The notes under the pieces: generated by a model
Databases searched by the model: none
Told to the model about the DNA's origin: nothing
The model's input: the letters and a program-made list of their open reading frames with translations, nothing else
Shown here: in pieces, positions 14,483 through 20,681 of the stretch
Layout: the number at the start of each line of letters is the position of its first letter
How positions within the stretch are numbered: position 1 is the stretch's first letter
Translations under genes and position numbers: made by a program
Source of the DNA: Actinomycetes bacterium
GTDB taxonomy: Bacteria; Actinomycetota; Actinomycetes; Actinomycetales; Microbacteriaceae
Length of the DNA stretch: 31,432 nt
Assembly (NCBI GenBank): GCA_023450335.1
Contig: JAEXHA010000054.1
Coordinates: forward strand, 1 to 31,432
Reading direction: 5' to 3'

Positions 14483-16136
14483 CCGGATCTGCAACGACCG
14501 CGGCGCTCGTGCCCGCGTGCCACGTCCGGTAGCCGCCGTCGAGGTTGCGCGCGTCGACCCCCAGTTGGCGCAGCAGGCGGGTGGCGATATGCCCGCGCCG
14601 CCCCACCTGGCAGTGGACGATGAGCGGCCCGTCAGGCAGCTCATCGCGGCGTTCGCGCAGTTCGTCGAGTGGCAGATTGATCGACCCGGGAATCGCTCCG
14701 ACGGCGAACTCAGCCGGCGAGCGCACGTCCACGAGCGTCGTCCCGCCCGCCTGAGCTGCGTCGAGCTCATGCCACTGCACCGTGGGCGTGAGGCCCGAGC
14801 GTGCGTTCTCGGCCGCGTAGCCGAGGAAGTTCACGGCATCCTTGGCGGAGCCGAACTGGGGGGCGTAGGCCAATTCGAGATGGGCGAGTTCGGATGCCGG
14901 CAGCCCAGCATGCAGGGCCGTAGCGATGACGTCGATGCGTTTGTCGACCCCGTCGCGGCCGACGACCTGTGCTCCGAGGATCGCGTCGGTCGCGGGGTCG
15001 AACAGCATCTTCATCGACAACGCCTCTGCGCCGGGGTAGTAGCCGGCGTGGGAACCGGGGTGAACGTGGACGATCGCGAACGTGCGGCCCGCACGTCGAA
15101 GCTCTTTCTCGCTCCAGCCGACCTTCGCGGCGACGATGTCGAACACCTGCACGATGCCCGTGCCCAGGGCCGGGCGTGCCGCGACCTGGTGGCCGGCGAT
15201 CACGTCGGCCACCATGCGGCCATGACGGTTGGCGAGCCCGGCCATCGTGATCAAGGATGCTCGACCGCCCACGAGGTCGGACTTCTCGGCGGCGTCGCCG
15301 ACCGCGAAGATGTCGGGATCGTCGGTGCGGCACTGCGCGTCCACCGCGATCCCGCCCGTCTCGCCGATCCGCAATCCGGCCGCGGCGGCCAGCCGTGTCT
15401 CGGGGATCACGCCGGTCGTATCGACGATCAGCCTGGTTATGATCGCGGTGCCGTCGGTGAGCAGGACGGCGTCCTCCTCGACCGCGGCGATCTCGAGACC
15501 CAGGCGCAGGTCGACGCCGTGGGCGCGCACCGTCGCGGCCAGTGGCGTCGCCATCTCGGGGTCGAGCGGCGAGAGGAGCTGACCCCCACGCTGCACGAGG
15601 GTGACGCGCGCTCCCCGGGCGACGAGATTCTCCGCCGCTTCGAGCCCCGTGTAGCCCCCGCCCACCACGACCACCGGCATCCCGCGGTGCGTGATCGCGG
15701 CATCCACGGCGTCGGCGTCGGCCACGGTGCGCAGCGAGAAGGTCCGCACGCCGGTGGCCGTGGCCACGGCCCGCGGGTGTGCCCCAGGAGAGAGGATGAG
15801 CCGGTCATACCCCTCGGTGCGAAGCTCACCGCTCTCGAGATTCCGCACGTCGATGGTCTTGCTGTCCCGGTCGATCGCCACCACTTCGTGCCGGACGTGC
15901 ACGTCGAGCCGGAAGCGCCGATGCAACGATTCCGGCGTCTGCAACAGCAGCGATGAACGTTCGGTGATCGCGCCGCCGACGAAGTAGGGAAGGCCGCAAT
16001 TCGCATACGAGACGTGCGGGCTGCGCTCGAAAACGACGATCTCGGCCGATTCGTCGAGGCGCCGCAGACGGGTGGCCGCCGACATCCCGCCGGCGACGCC
16101 GCCGACGATCACGACCTTCCGGTGTGACGGCGTCAT
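14451..16136 (-). CDS. CoA-disulfide-reductase-like FAD/NAD(P)H oxidoreductase fused to rhodanese
   Basis: This 561-aa cytosolic flavoprotein carries an N-terminal FAD motif VIVGGVAGGMSAA, the active cysteine in SYANCGLPYFVGG (Cys47), a second dinucleotide motif VVGGGYTGLEAAENL, an FAD-binding IFAVGDAAE, and a dimerisation domain with NFLGYAAEN. A C-terminal rhodanese domain (about 465-550) has DVRSPAEFAVGAIPGSINLP and the catalytic Cys in VHCQVGRRGHIA. This is the CoADR-RHD architecture, known to reduce CoA disulfides, CoA persulfides or polysulfides with NAD(P)H. The Cys47-only site matches CoADR rather than Nox. Start ATG 16136 overlaps the stop of the small Cys-rich gene (ATGA), so the two are coupled. 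Its last 32 bases overlap the 3' end of the converging cutinase gene. Divergence from a CstR-like repressor supports a reactive-sulfur role. Confidence 0.92.
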   Translation of the reverse strand: MTPSHRKVVIVGGVAGGMSAATRLRRLDESAEIVVFERSPHVSYANCGLPYFVGGAITERSSLLLQTPESLHRRFRLDVHVRHEVVAIDRDSKTIDVRNLESGELRTEGYDRLILSPGAHPRAVATATGVRTFSLRTVADADAVDAAITHRGMPVVVVGGGYTGLEAAENLVARGARVTLVQRGGQLLSPLDPEMATPLAATVRAHGVDLRLGLEIAAVEEDAVLLTDGTAIITRLIVDTTGVIPETRLAAAAGLRIGETGGIAVDAQCRTDDPDIFAVGDAAEKSDLVGGRASLITMAGLANRHGRMVADVIAGHQVAARPALGTGIVQVFDIVAAKVGWSEKELRRAGRTFAIVHVHPGSHAGYYPGAEALSMKMLFDPATDAILGAQVVGRDGVDKRIDVIATALHAGLPASELAHLELAYAPQFGSAKDAVNFLGYAAENARSGLTPTVQWHELDAAQAGGTTLVDVRSPAEFAVGAIPGSINLPLDELRERRDELPDGPLIVHCQVGRRGHIATRLLRQLGVDARNLDGGYRTWHAGTSAAVVADPVRAAETSSVR

Positions 16137-16297
16137 CGCTGGAAGATCCGTGCGAGGAACCCGCCCGTCCGAGACTGCTCCGAGTGGCCGGCGCACCATT
16201 GGGTGGCTGGCACGGCCGCGCGGACGGCATCGACGTGCTGACCGCAACCGGCCCACGTCGTCTTCTTGCAGGTGGTGCATGTCACCGGACGGCACAT
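16133..16297 (-). CDS. Small Cys-rich protein (54 aa) coupled to the CoADR-rhodanese gene
   Basis: Read leftwards, ATG 16297 opens a 54-codon frame ending in TGA at 16133, which overlaps the CoADR-rhodanese ATG (ATGA). A ribosome site (GGAG, 16304-16307) lies six bases upstream. The product begins MCRPVTCTTCKKTTWAGCGQ, continues to a further Cys and His in QWCAGHSE, and ends with a small hydrophobic/basic tail GGFLARIFQR. Five Cys (2, 7, 10, 18, 35) and two His (21, 38) suggest a zinc-ribbon-like metal or persulfide site. I recall short proteins starting MCR-x2-TC-x2-C with KTTW-x-GCG-x-H in many bacteria, all of unknown function. It is too short for many gene finders and may be missing from standard annotation. 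Confidence 0.82.
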   Translation of the reverse strand: MCRPVTCTTCKKTTWAGCGQHVDAVRAAVPATQWCAGHSEQSRTGGFLARIFQR

Positions 16298-16313
16298 GGT
16301 TCGCTCCGTTCTG

Positions 16314-16329
16314 GATACCCCGTGGTATC
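16314..16329. promoter_or_regulatory. Operator 2: palindrome GATACC-CCGT-GGTATC
   Basis: Perfect 6-bp arms around a 4-bp centre. It resembles the operator at 16342-16357 and lies just downstream of the presumed start point for the leftward sulfur operon, suiting a roadblock or second CsoR-family tetramer site. The 28-bp offset between the two operators is a little under three helical turns. Confidence 0.65.
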
Positions 16330-16338
16330 GACCCAGCG

Positions 16339-16344
16339 ACTATA
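16339..16344 (-). promoter_or_regulatory. Putative -10 box of the Cys-rich/CoADR-rhodanese operon
   Basis: TATAGT read leftwards. A start about seven bases on (near 16332) gives a leader of about 35 nt containing the GGAG ribosome site of the 54-aa gene. No clear -35 is visible. TATCCA at 16312-16317 is a weaker alternative that would leave almost no leader. Confidence 0.55.
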
Positions 16345-16357
16345 CCCCAGGGGGTAT
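16342..16357. promoter_or_regulatory. Operator 1: palindrome ATACCCC-AG-GGGGTAT (CsoR/CstR type)
   Basis: Perfect 7-bp arms around a 2-bp centre, with the G/C tract flanked by AT that CsoR-family repressors recognise. It overlaps the -10 of the rightward regulator gene (TATCCT, 16355-16360) and touches the leftward -10 (TATAGT, 16339-16344), so one bound repressor would shut both. Confidence 0.82.
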
Positions 16358-16360
16358 CCT
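16355..16360 (+). promoter_or_regulatory. Putative -10 box of the CsoR/CstR-like regulator gene
   Basis: TATCCT inside the right arm of operator 1. A start near 16367 leaves a 28-nt leader with the strong AGGGGAGG ribosome site (16381-16388), so this gene is not leaderless and should be autorepressed. Confidence 0.55.
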
Positions 16361-16394
16361 GTCTCTGTCGGCAAATATTCAGGGGAGGCGCATC

Positions 16395-16664
16395 ATGAGC
16401 GCGGACGCAGAGGTGCAGAGGAAGATCCTCAACCGGCTCAAGCGGGCGCATGGCCAGCTGGCTGCGGTGATTGCGGCCGTCGAACGCGGCAGTGACTGCC
16501 GCACGGTGGTCACGCAGTTGTCGGCGGTCAGCAGCGCGCTCGACAAGGCGGGGTTCCAGATCATCGCGAGCGCGATGAAGGACTGCCTGGTCGAAGGCGA
16601 CGATGCATCCGCCGACGGGGTCACTCTGCCGGAGCTCGAGAAGCTGTTCCTGTCGCTGTCCTGA
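16395..16664 (+). CDS. CsoR-family repressor, CstR-like (persulfide-sensing type)
   Basis: This 89-aa all-helical repressor belongs to the CsoR/RcnR/FrmR/CstR family (DUF156): LNRLKRAHGQLAAVIAAVERG, then DCRTVVTQLSAVSSALDKAGF and a C-terminal LPELEKLFLSL helix. The two family cysteines are Cys35 and Cys64. The Cu(I) sensor CsoR also needs a His four residues before the second Cys; here that residue is Ala60 (ASAMKDC), so copper sensing is unlikely. The Cys-only pair matches CstR, which forms di- or trisulfide bridges with persulfides. Divergence from a CoADR-rhodanese gene fits that reading. ATG 16395 follows AGGGGAGG. The next LLM gene starts 28 bases downstream. Confidence 0.88.
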   Translation: MSADAEVQRKILNRLKRAHGQLAAVIAAVERGSDCRTVVTQLSAVSSALDKAGFQIIASAMKDCLVEGDDASADGVTLPELEKLFLSLS

Positions 16665-16680
16665 GCATGGCACGCCGTGG

Positions 16681-16686
16681 CAGGCT
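16681..16686 (+). promoter_or_regulatory. Possible -10 box of leaderless short LLM gene
   Basis: CAGGCT ends six bases before the ATG at 16693, the same distance as the better TAnnnT boxes in this window. There is no Shine-Dalgarno. Read-through from the repressor gene is an alternative. Confidence 0.35.
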
Positions 16687-16692
16687 GTCAGC

Positions 16693-17460
16693 ATGGCTGG
16701 AGATGTGTCGCTGGGAGTCGCCGGCGCAGTCGGGCCCGACGTGGCCGCTCGCCTGGCGCCCGACGTCGCAGACGCCGGATTCCGCGCGCTGTGGGTGAAC
16801 GACACCCCGGACGGTGATGCGCTCGAGGCGCTCGCGGCCGCGGCTGCCGTGACCGACGGGCTCGTTCTCGCCGCCGGGGTCATCGACGTCACCCGGCGTC
16901 CGGCCGCCGAGATCGTCGCCCGCGTGCGTGCGCTCGGTCTGCCCGAGGAACGGCTGGTGATCGGCATCGGTGCCGGTGGTCGGCGGACCGGGGCGCTGGC
17001 CCTCATGACCGATGCCGTCACGACGCTCCGTGCCGAGACCGACGTCCAGGTGTTCATCGGCGCGCTGGGACCGCGCATGCGGAGGTTGGCGGCGACCCAC
17101 GCCGACGGGGTCGTGCTCAACTGGCTGACCGCCGACGCCGCGCGCACCCAGGCGGCGCAGGCGCATGACCTGGCACCGCACACCCGGGTCGTGCTCTACG
17201 CGCGCACGGCGCTGGACCCGGCCGCTGCTCTGCCGCTGCGCGCCGAAGCCGAACGCTACGGGGCCATCCGCGCGTACGCGGACAACTTCGCACGCCTGGG
17301 CGTCGCGGCCACGGACACCGTCATCCAGCCCGAGGATGCGGGCTCCGACATCCGGACCTTTCGCGACGCCGTCGACGAGCTCGTGCTGCGCGCGGTGACA
17401 CCGCGGGGCGACGTCGACGACCTCCGCCGATTCCTCCACGCCGCCGCCGGGCTGCTCTGA
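16693..17460 (+). CDS. Short LLM-class (F420/flavin) oxidoreductase
   Basis: This 255-aa protein is a reduced luciferase-like TIM barrel. GFRALWVNDTPDGDALEALAAAA replaces the usual N-terminal substrate-side strands, followed by LVLAAGVIDVTRRPAAEI, RLVIGIGAGG, and the cofactor-side VFIGALGPRMRRLAATHADGVVLNW. That last stretch is typical of F420-dependent LLM proteins. It is shorter than the usual 280-340 aa, mainly through loss of insertion loops, but the barrel order looks intact. Substrate unknown. It follows the CstR-like gene by 28 bases and could be read from it, though a leaderless -10-like box is also present. It converges with the MarR gene 54 bases downstream. Confidence 0.8.
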   Translation: MAGDVSLGVAGAVGPDVAARLAPDVADAGFRALWVNDTPDGDALEALAAAAAVTDGLVLAAGVIDVTRRPAAEIVARVRALGLPEERLVIGIGAGGRRTGALALMTDAVTTLRAETDVQVFIGALGPRMRRLAATHADGVVLNWLTADAARTQAAQAHDLAPHTRVVLYARTALDPAAALPLRAEAERYGAIRAYADNFARLGVAATDTVIQPEDAGSDIRTFRDAVDELVLRAVTPRGDVDDLRRFLHAAAGLL

Positions 17461-17514
17461 ATCGCGCCGCGCAGCCGCAAGGGGGCCCTTACTGGGTCGC
17501 GCCCCGCCGATGCT

Positions 17515-18024
17515 TCACTGTGTCTTGGTCGGCCCCGCGGTCGGGGGAGTCCAGGCCGGCTCGGGGTTGATCGTGGCCGAGATGCGGCGCGCCGCCGTCG
17601 CGAGCTGACGCGCCTGGTTCTCGGTGAGGCTGTCGAACACCAGTTGCCGCACCAGCGCGTGGTGGGCGGGTGTGGATTGCGCTACCTGCTCGTGACCTTG
17701 CTCGGTCAGTGTCGCGAGGGTGAACCGGCCGTCCGTCGGGTCGATCGTCCGGTGCACCCAGCCCTGCCTCTCCAGGCGTGAGATCGCGCGAGAGAGGCGG
17801 GAGAGCGTGCAGCTCGCGTAGCCCGCGAGGGTGCTCAGCCGCAGCGATCGCTCGGGCGCGGCATCCAAAGCGAACAGAAGGCCGTGCTCGAAATGCGACA
17901 GTCCGCTGTCGTGACGCAATTGAGCGTCGAGGGCCGCGGGAAGTCGTTCGAGCAAGGTTGCCACCGACGCCCACGCATCGAGTTGCGCTGCGCTCAGCGG
18001 AGCGTCGTCAGACGGTGTCGGCAC
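17515..18024 (-). CDS. MarR-family transcriptional regulator (divergent from SDR)
   Basis: This 169-aa MarR protein has SHFEHGLLFALDAAPERSLRL leading into the HTH, a recognition region LSRLSRAISRLERQGWVHR and the wing DPTDGRFTLATLTEQG; a tail rich in Pro/Thr ends it. The GTG at 18024 is preferred to an ATG 90 bases upstream because the leaderless -10 TACGCT (18032-18037) ends seven bases before it, and the longer form would cross its own promoter. It is divergent from the SDR gene, with two operator-like palindromes between. MarR proteins next to SDR genes usually repress them until a phenolic or other small ligand binds. Confidence 0.87.
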   Translation of the reverse strand: MPTPSDDAPLSAAQLDAWASVATLLERLPAALDAQLRHDSGLSHFEHGLLFALDAAPERSLRLSTLAGYASCTLSRLSRAISRLERQGWVHRTIDPTDGRFTLATLTEQGHEQVAQSTPAHHALVRQLVFDSLTENQARQLATAARRISATINPEPAWTPPTAGPTKTQ

Positions 18025-18031
18025 GCGACAC

Positions 18032-18037
18032 AGCGTA
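18032..18037 (-). promoter_or_regulatory. Putative -10 box of leaderless MarR gene
   Basis: TACGCT read leftwards, seven bases before the GTG at 18024. It fixes the start of the regulator gene. The same hexamer serves the YjbR-family gene at 25384-25389. Confidence 0.5.
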
Positions 18038-18067
18038 CGGCATCGCGAAGCAGCGACGCCGATGTCA

Positions 18068-18083
18068 ACTTGCTCAGACAAGT
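18068..18083. promoter_or_regulatory. MarR operator-like palindrome overlapping SDR -35
   Basis: ACTTG-CTCAGA-CAAGT: 5-bp arms around a 6-bp centre. Its ACTTGCTCAG part reappears inverted as CTGAGCAAGT at 18107-18116, inside the second operator, which strengthens both as sites for the same protein. Confidence 0.65.
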
Positions 18084-18099
18084 CACGGCTCCGTAGGAT
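18071..18099 (+). promoter_or_regulatory. SDR promoter: TTGCTC - 17 bp - TAGGAT
   Basis: TTGCTC (18071-18076) and TAGGAT (18094-18099) are spaced exactly 17 bp. Transcription would start near 18106, inside the second palindrome, with a leader of about 48 nt. Confidence 0.7.
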
Positions 18100-18119
18100 G
18101 ACTTTCCTGAGCAAGTCAT
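18098..18119. promoter_or_regulatory. MarR operator-like palindrome at the SDR start point
   Basis: ATGACTT and AAGTCAT form perfect 7-bp arms around TCCTGAGC (22 bp in all). Covering the last bases of the -10 and the start point, it would block initiation when occupied. Confidence 0.72.
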
Positions 18120-18153
18120 ACGATGCGAATCAGCGTCGAGAACGGGAGTGTCG

Positions 18154-18945
18154 ATGGATCTGCAGCTACGGGACAAGTCCGCATTCATCAGTGGATCAAG
18201 CCAAGGAATCGGGTATGCGATCGCTGCGGCGCTCGCCGCCGAGGGGGTGCAGGTCACGCTGAATGGGCGGGATGCCGGACGCCTGGCCAGTGCCGTCGAG
18301 CGGCTCGATGCGGAGTATCCGGCATCCCACCCGAAGGGGCTGGTCGCTGACTTCTCACGCTCGGAAGAGGTCGCGCAGCTGACCGCTTCGATGGGTGAGG
18401 TCGACATCCTGATCAACAATGTGGGGCTGTTCGACCTTGCTCCGTTCGAGTCCATCGACGACGAGGAGTGGGCACGGTATTTCGAGGTCAACGTCATGAG
18501 CGCCGTGCGTCTGGCACGCCACGCGCTCGGCGGCATGCTCCAGCGTGGCTGGGGGCGGATGATCTTCATCAACAGCGAATCCGCAGTCAACGTCCCCGCT
18601 GACATGGTGCACTATGGCGCGACCAAGGCGGCAATGCTCGCGCTGAGCAACGGCCTGGCCAAGCTCACCCGTGGCACAGGCGTCACCGTCAACACCGTGC
18701 TCGGCGGTCCCACCTACTCCGACGGAGTGGCGGCGACGGTGGATGCGATCGCCGCCGCGCAGTCGGTGCCGCTCGATGCGATGAAGGCGGCGATCATCGG
18801 GGCGAACCGCACGTCGCTGCTCGAGCGCTTCATCGAACCGTCCGAGATCGCACACATGGTCGCCTACCTCTCGAGCCCCGTGTCCTCCGCTACCAACGGC
18901 GCGGCGCTGCGTGCTGACGGCGGCGTGCTCACCGGGATCGTGTAG
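18154..18945 (+). CDS. Short-chain dehydrogenase/reductase (SDR)
   Basis: This 263-aa classical SDR has the NAD(P) loop SGSSQGIG near residues 13-20, NNVG in place of NNAG, the catalytic Ser in FINSESAV (about Ser141) and the YGATK pair (Tyr154, Lys158). The C terminus GAALRADGGVLTGIV is typical of the oxidoreductase family. Arg near the first strand (LNGRD) suggests NADP(H) preference. The ATG at 18154 has GGGAG about six bases upstream; a GTG at 18148 overlaps that site and is less likely. The substrate is unknown. Control by the divergent MarR protein is likely. Its last 17 bases overlap the 3' end of the converging ChbG-family gene. Confidence 0.9.
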   Translation: MDLQLRDKSAFISGSSQGIGYAIAAALAAEGVQVTLNGRDAGRLASAVERLDAEYPASHPKGLVADFSRSEEVAQLTASMGEVDILINNVGLFDLAPFESIDDEEWARYFEVNVMSAVRLARHALGGMLQRGWGRMIFINSESAVNVPADMVHYGATKAAMLALSNGLAKLTRGTGVTVNTVLGGPTYSDGVAATVDAIAAAQSVPLDAMKAAIIGANRTSLLERFIEPSEIAHMVAYLSSPVSSATNGAALRADGGVLTGIV

Positions 18946-19756
18946 CCGGTGACCGCAATCCCGCGGCCGTGAGCGTCGTCAGTTCCACGCCTGCGCCGTC
19001 CAGCAGCGCGATCACGTCCGGCGAGGTGACGGCCTGCAGATCTCGGGCGCGGATGACGGAGTATGTGCTGATGTCGAGCAGTTCGGCATCGACGTATCCG
19101 GGGTGCACGATGAGCAGACTGACATCGCGGGCGAGGATGACCGGAAGCAGTCGTTCGATCGCCTGCACCGGGTCGGCGACGGCTTGATCGTGCAATGCGA
19201 ACGGCTTCACGTACCAGTCGTTGGGCAGCAAGGGCAGGCCGCCGGTGCGGTAGAGGTCGTCCACGAACGGCACGCCGAGTTCGTGCGCGACCGTGCGAAC
19301 AACCTCGTCGCTGACCGCCGAGACGAGCGAATGATGGTGCACGTAGGCGGGCGCCCGCCCCATCAGGTCGAAGAACCGCTCGACCTGCGCGTTCGCTTCG
19401 GCCAGCGTCTCGTCTCGCTCGAACGGGTCGGGCTCAAAGCGCTGGTAGACCGGGTCGCCGCCGATGACCCGATGCGCCGCGCGGATCTCGCCCGAGGTGC
19501 GGAACCGTCCCGATTCCGTCACGAGGCCCGGTACTCGGCGCGGATCGAGCACAGGGTCGCCGGTGACGAAGTTGAGATCGATACCCACATCGACGCCGTC
19601 GAGCCGGCGCAATCGTGCGGCGGCATAATCGGCGTCGGGGCGGTTGGTGAACAGGCCCGTCGCGCGCACGATGCCGTGCGTGATGCTGTCGAGGATCCCC
19701 CGCGTCGTCGCGTGGGTGATGCCGATGTCGTCGGCTTGAACGATGAGGCGAGACAT
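18929..19756 (-). CDS. ChbG/YdjC-family carbohydrate deacetylase
   Basis: This 275-aa enzyme opens LIVQADDIGITHATTRGI with the metal Asp pair (Asp9-Asp10), and has a His cluster AYVHHHSLVS (140-142) and the late block LLIVHPGYVD. ChbG removes an acetyl group from chitobiose or its 6-phosphate so that the sugar can induce and be degraded. Where most relatives have a metal-ligand His in a G-x-H segment, this protein has VGIDLNFVTG with Asp60, so the site may differ. ATG 19756 has GGAG six bases away. It lies 16 bases after the LicT-type gene and is the last gene of the PTS unit. Confidence 0.85.
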   Translation of the reverse strand: MSRLIVQADDIGITHATTRGILDSITHGIVRATGLFTNRPDADYAAARLRRLDGVDVGIDLNFVTGDPVLDPRRVPGLVTESGRFRTSGEIRAAHRVIGGDPVYQRFEPDPFERDETLAEANAQVERFFDLMGRAPAYVHHHSLVSAVSDEVVRTVAHELGVPFVDDLYRTGGLPLLPNDWYVKPFALHDQAVADPVQAIERLLPVILARDVSLLIVHPGYVDAELLDISTYSVIRARDLQAVTSPDVIALLDGAGVELTTLTAAGLRSPATRSR

Positions 19757-19772
19757 GACGGCTCCGAACGGG

Positions 19773-20624
19773 CTAGAGATCGACGCCGCGACGCTGTTCG
19801 TCGCGGAGGGTGATGAGGTGGAGCAGGATGTAGACCCGCTCCTCCTCAGTGACCTCGGCTGCGAACGACTCGTCGAGGTACTCGGCGATGTGCTGCGCGC
19901 AGGCGTAGAGCTCTGCGTGCTCGGAGACGAGGGCGGTGAAGTAGTCGCTCGCGGCGCCATGGTGCACGCGGTTGCGCGTCAGTCGCTGGACGACGAACTT
20001 GATGTGGGTGAGGAAGCGCGCGCTCGACGTGGTGGATCCGTCGACCTCGATGCCGAGATCGTCCTTCACGATCTCGATGATGGTGCGGATCGCCGTGCCG
20101 AGCGTCATCGCCCGGGCCGGGTCGCCCACCAGGCCGGCGTTGACCAGGTGGAGGGTGATGAATCCCGCCTCGTCGAGGGGCAGCTTGCGCCCGACCTCGG
20201 TGTGGATGACGTCGAGGGCATGCAGCGCGATCGCGAACTCGGCGGGGTAGGTCATCTTCGTCTCCCACAGCATCGAGTTGAAGAGCGGAATGCCCTCGTC
20301 GATGCGGCGGATGGACTGGGCGATGTGGTCGGCGAGCCCGACCTCGACCGCTGCCGGCAGCTGGATGCCGTAGGTCTTATCGAGTAGCTCGGAGACACGG
20401 CTCGTCGCGCGCAGCACCGGATAGGGCACTTCGAGCAGCACCCGGAACGCGCCGCTCTTGCTCAGCCCCGTGAGATGGAACTCGCGCTCGACGCGGGACT
20501 CGTCGACGGGGGAGCCTTTGCTGGTCAGGTATCCGACGCCGGCCCCGACGAGGATCACGTCCTCGCCACCGGCATCCACCGCATTGACGATGTTGTTGTT
20601 GAAAATCTTGGTGATGGTTCGCAT
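19773..20624 (-). CDS. BglG/LicT-family transcription antiterminator
   Basis: This 283-aa RNA-binding regulator has an N-terminal co-antiterminator domain (about 1-58: ITKIFNNNIVNAVDAGGED...LVGAGVGY) and two PRD domains. The four regulatory histidines fall at 100, 159, 207 and 269, the numbering known for Bacillus LicT, so control by EII-mediated (inhibiting) and HPr-mediated (activating) phosphorylation is likely conserved. In its active form it binds a RAT hairpin in the leader of the PTS mRNA and stops the overlapping terminator from forming. That RAT is present at 22661-22688. ATG 20624 has GGAG five bases upstream. It lies 57 bases downstream of the PTS gene. Confidence 0.95.
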   Translation of the reverse strand: MRTITKIFNNNIVNAVDAGGEDVILVGAGVGYLTSKGSPVDESRVEREFHLTGLSKSGAFRVLLEVPYPVLRATSRVSELLDKTYGIQLPAAVEVGLADHIAQSIRRIDEGIPLFNSMLWETKMTYPAEFAIALHALDVIHTEVGRKLPLDEAGFITLHLVNAGLVGDPARAMTLGTAIRTIIEIVKDDLGIEVDGSTTSSARFLTHIKFVVQRLTRNRVHHGAASDYFTALVSEHAELYACAQHIAEYLDESFAAEVTEEERVYILLHLITLRDEQRRGVDL

Positions 20625-20681
20625 GTGTGCTCCGGTGCGGTCGCCGGCTCGGGTCCCGGCGACCACACCTCTGGGGCGAGG

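Noticed and set aside
16395..16664. Copper-sensing CsoR
   Set aside because: The His of the Cys-His-Cys copper site is missing (Ala at that position) and the neighbours are sulfur-related, not a copper ATPase or chaperone.
16137..17183. N-terminal extension of the CoADR-rhodanese frame up to 17183
   Set aside because: It would run antisense to the short LLM and CstR-like genes and across two operators. The FAD motif begins right after ATG 16136.
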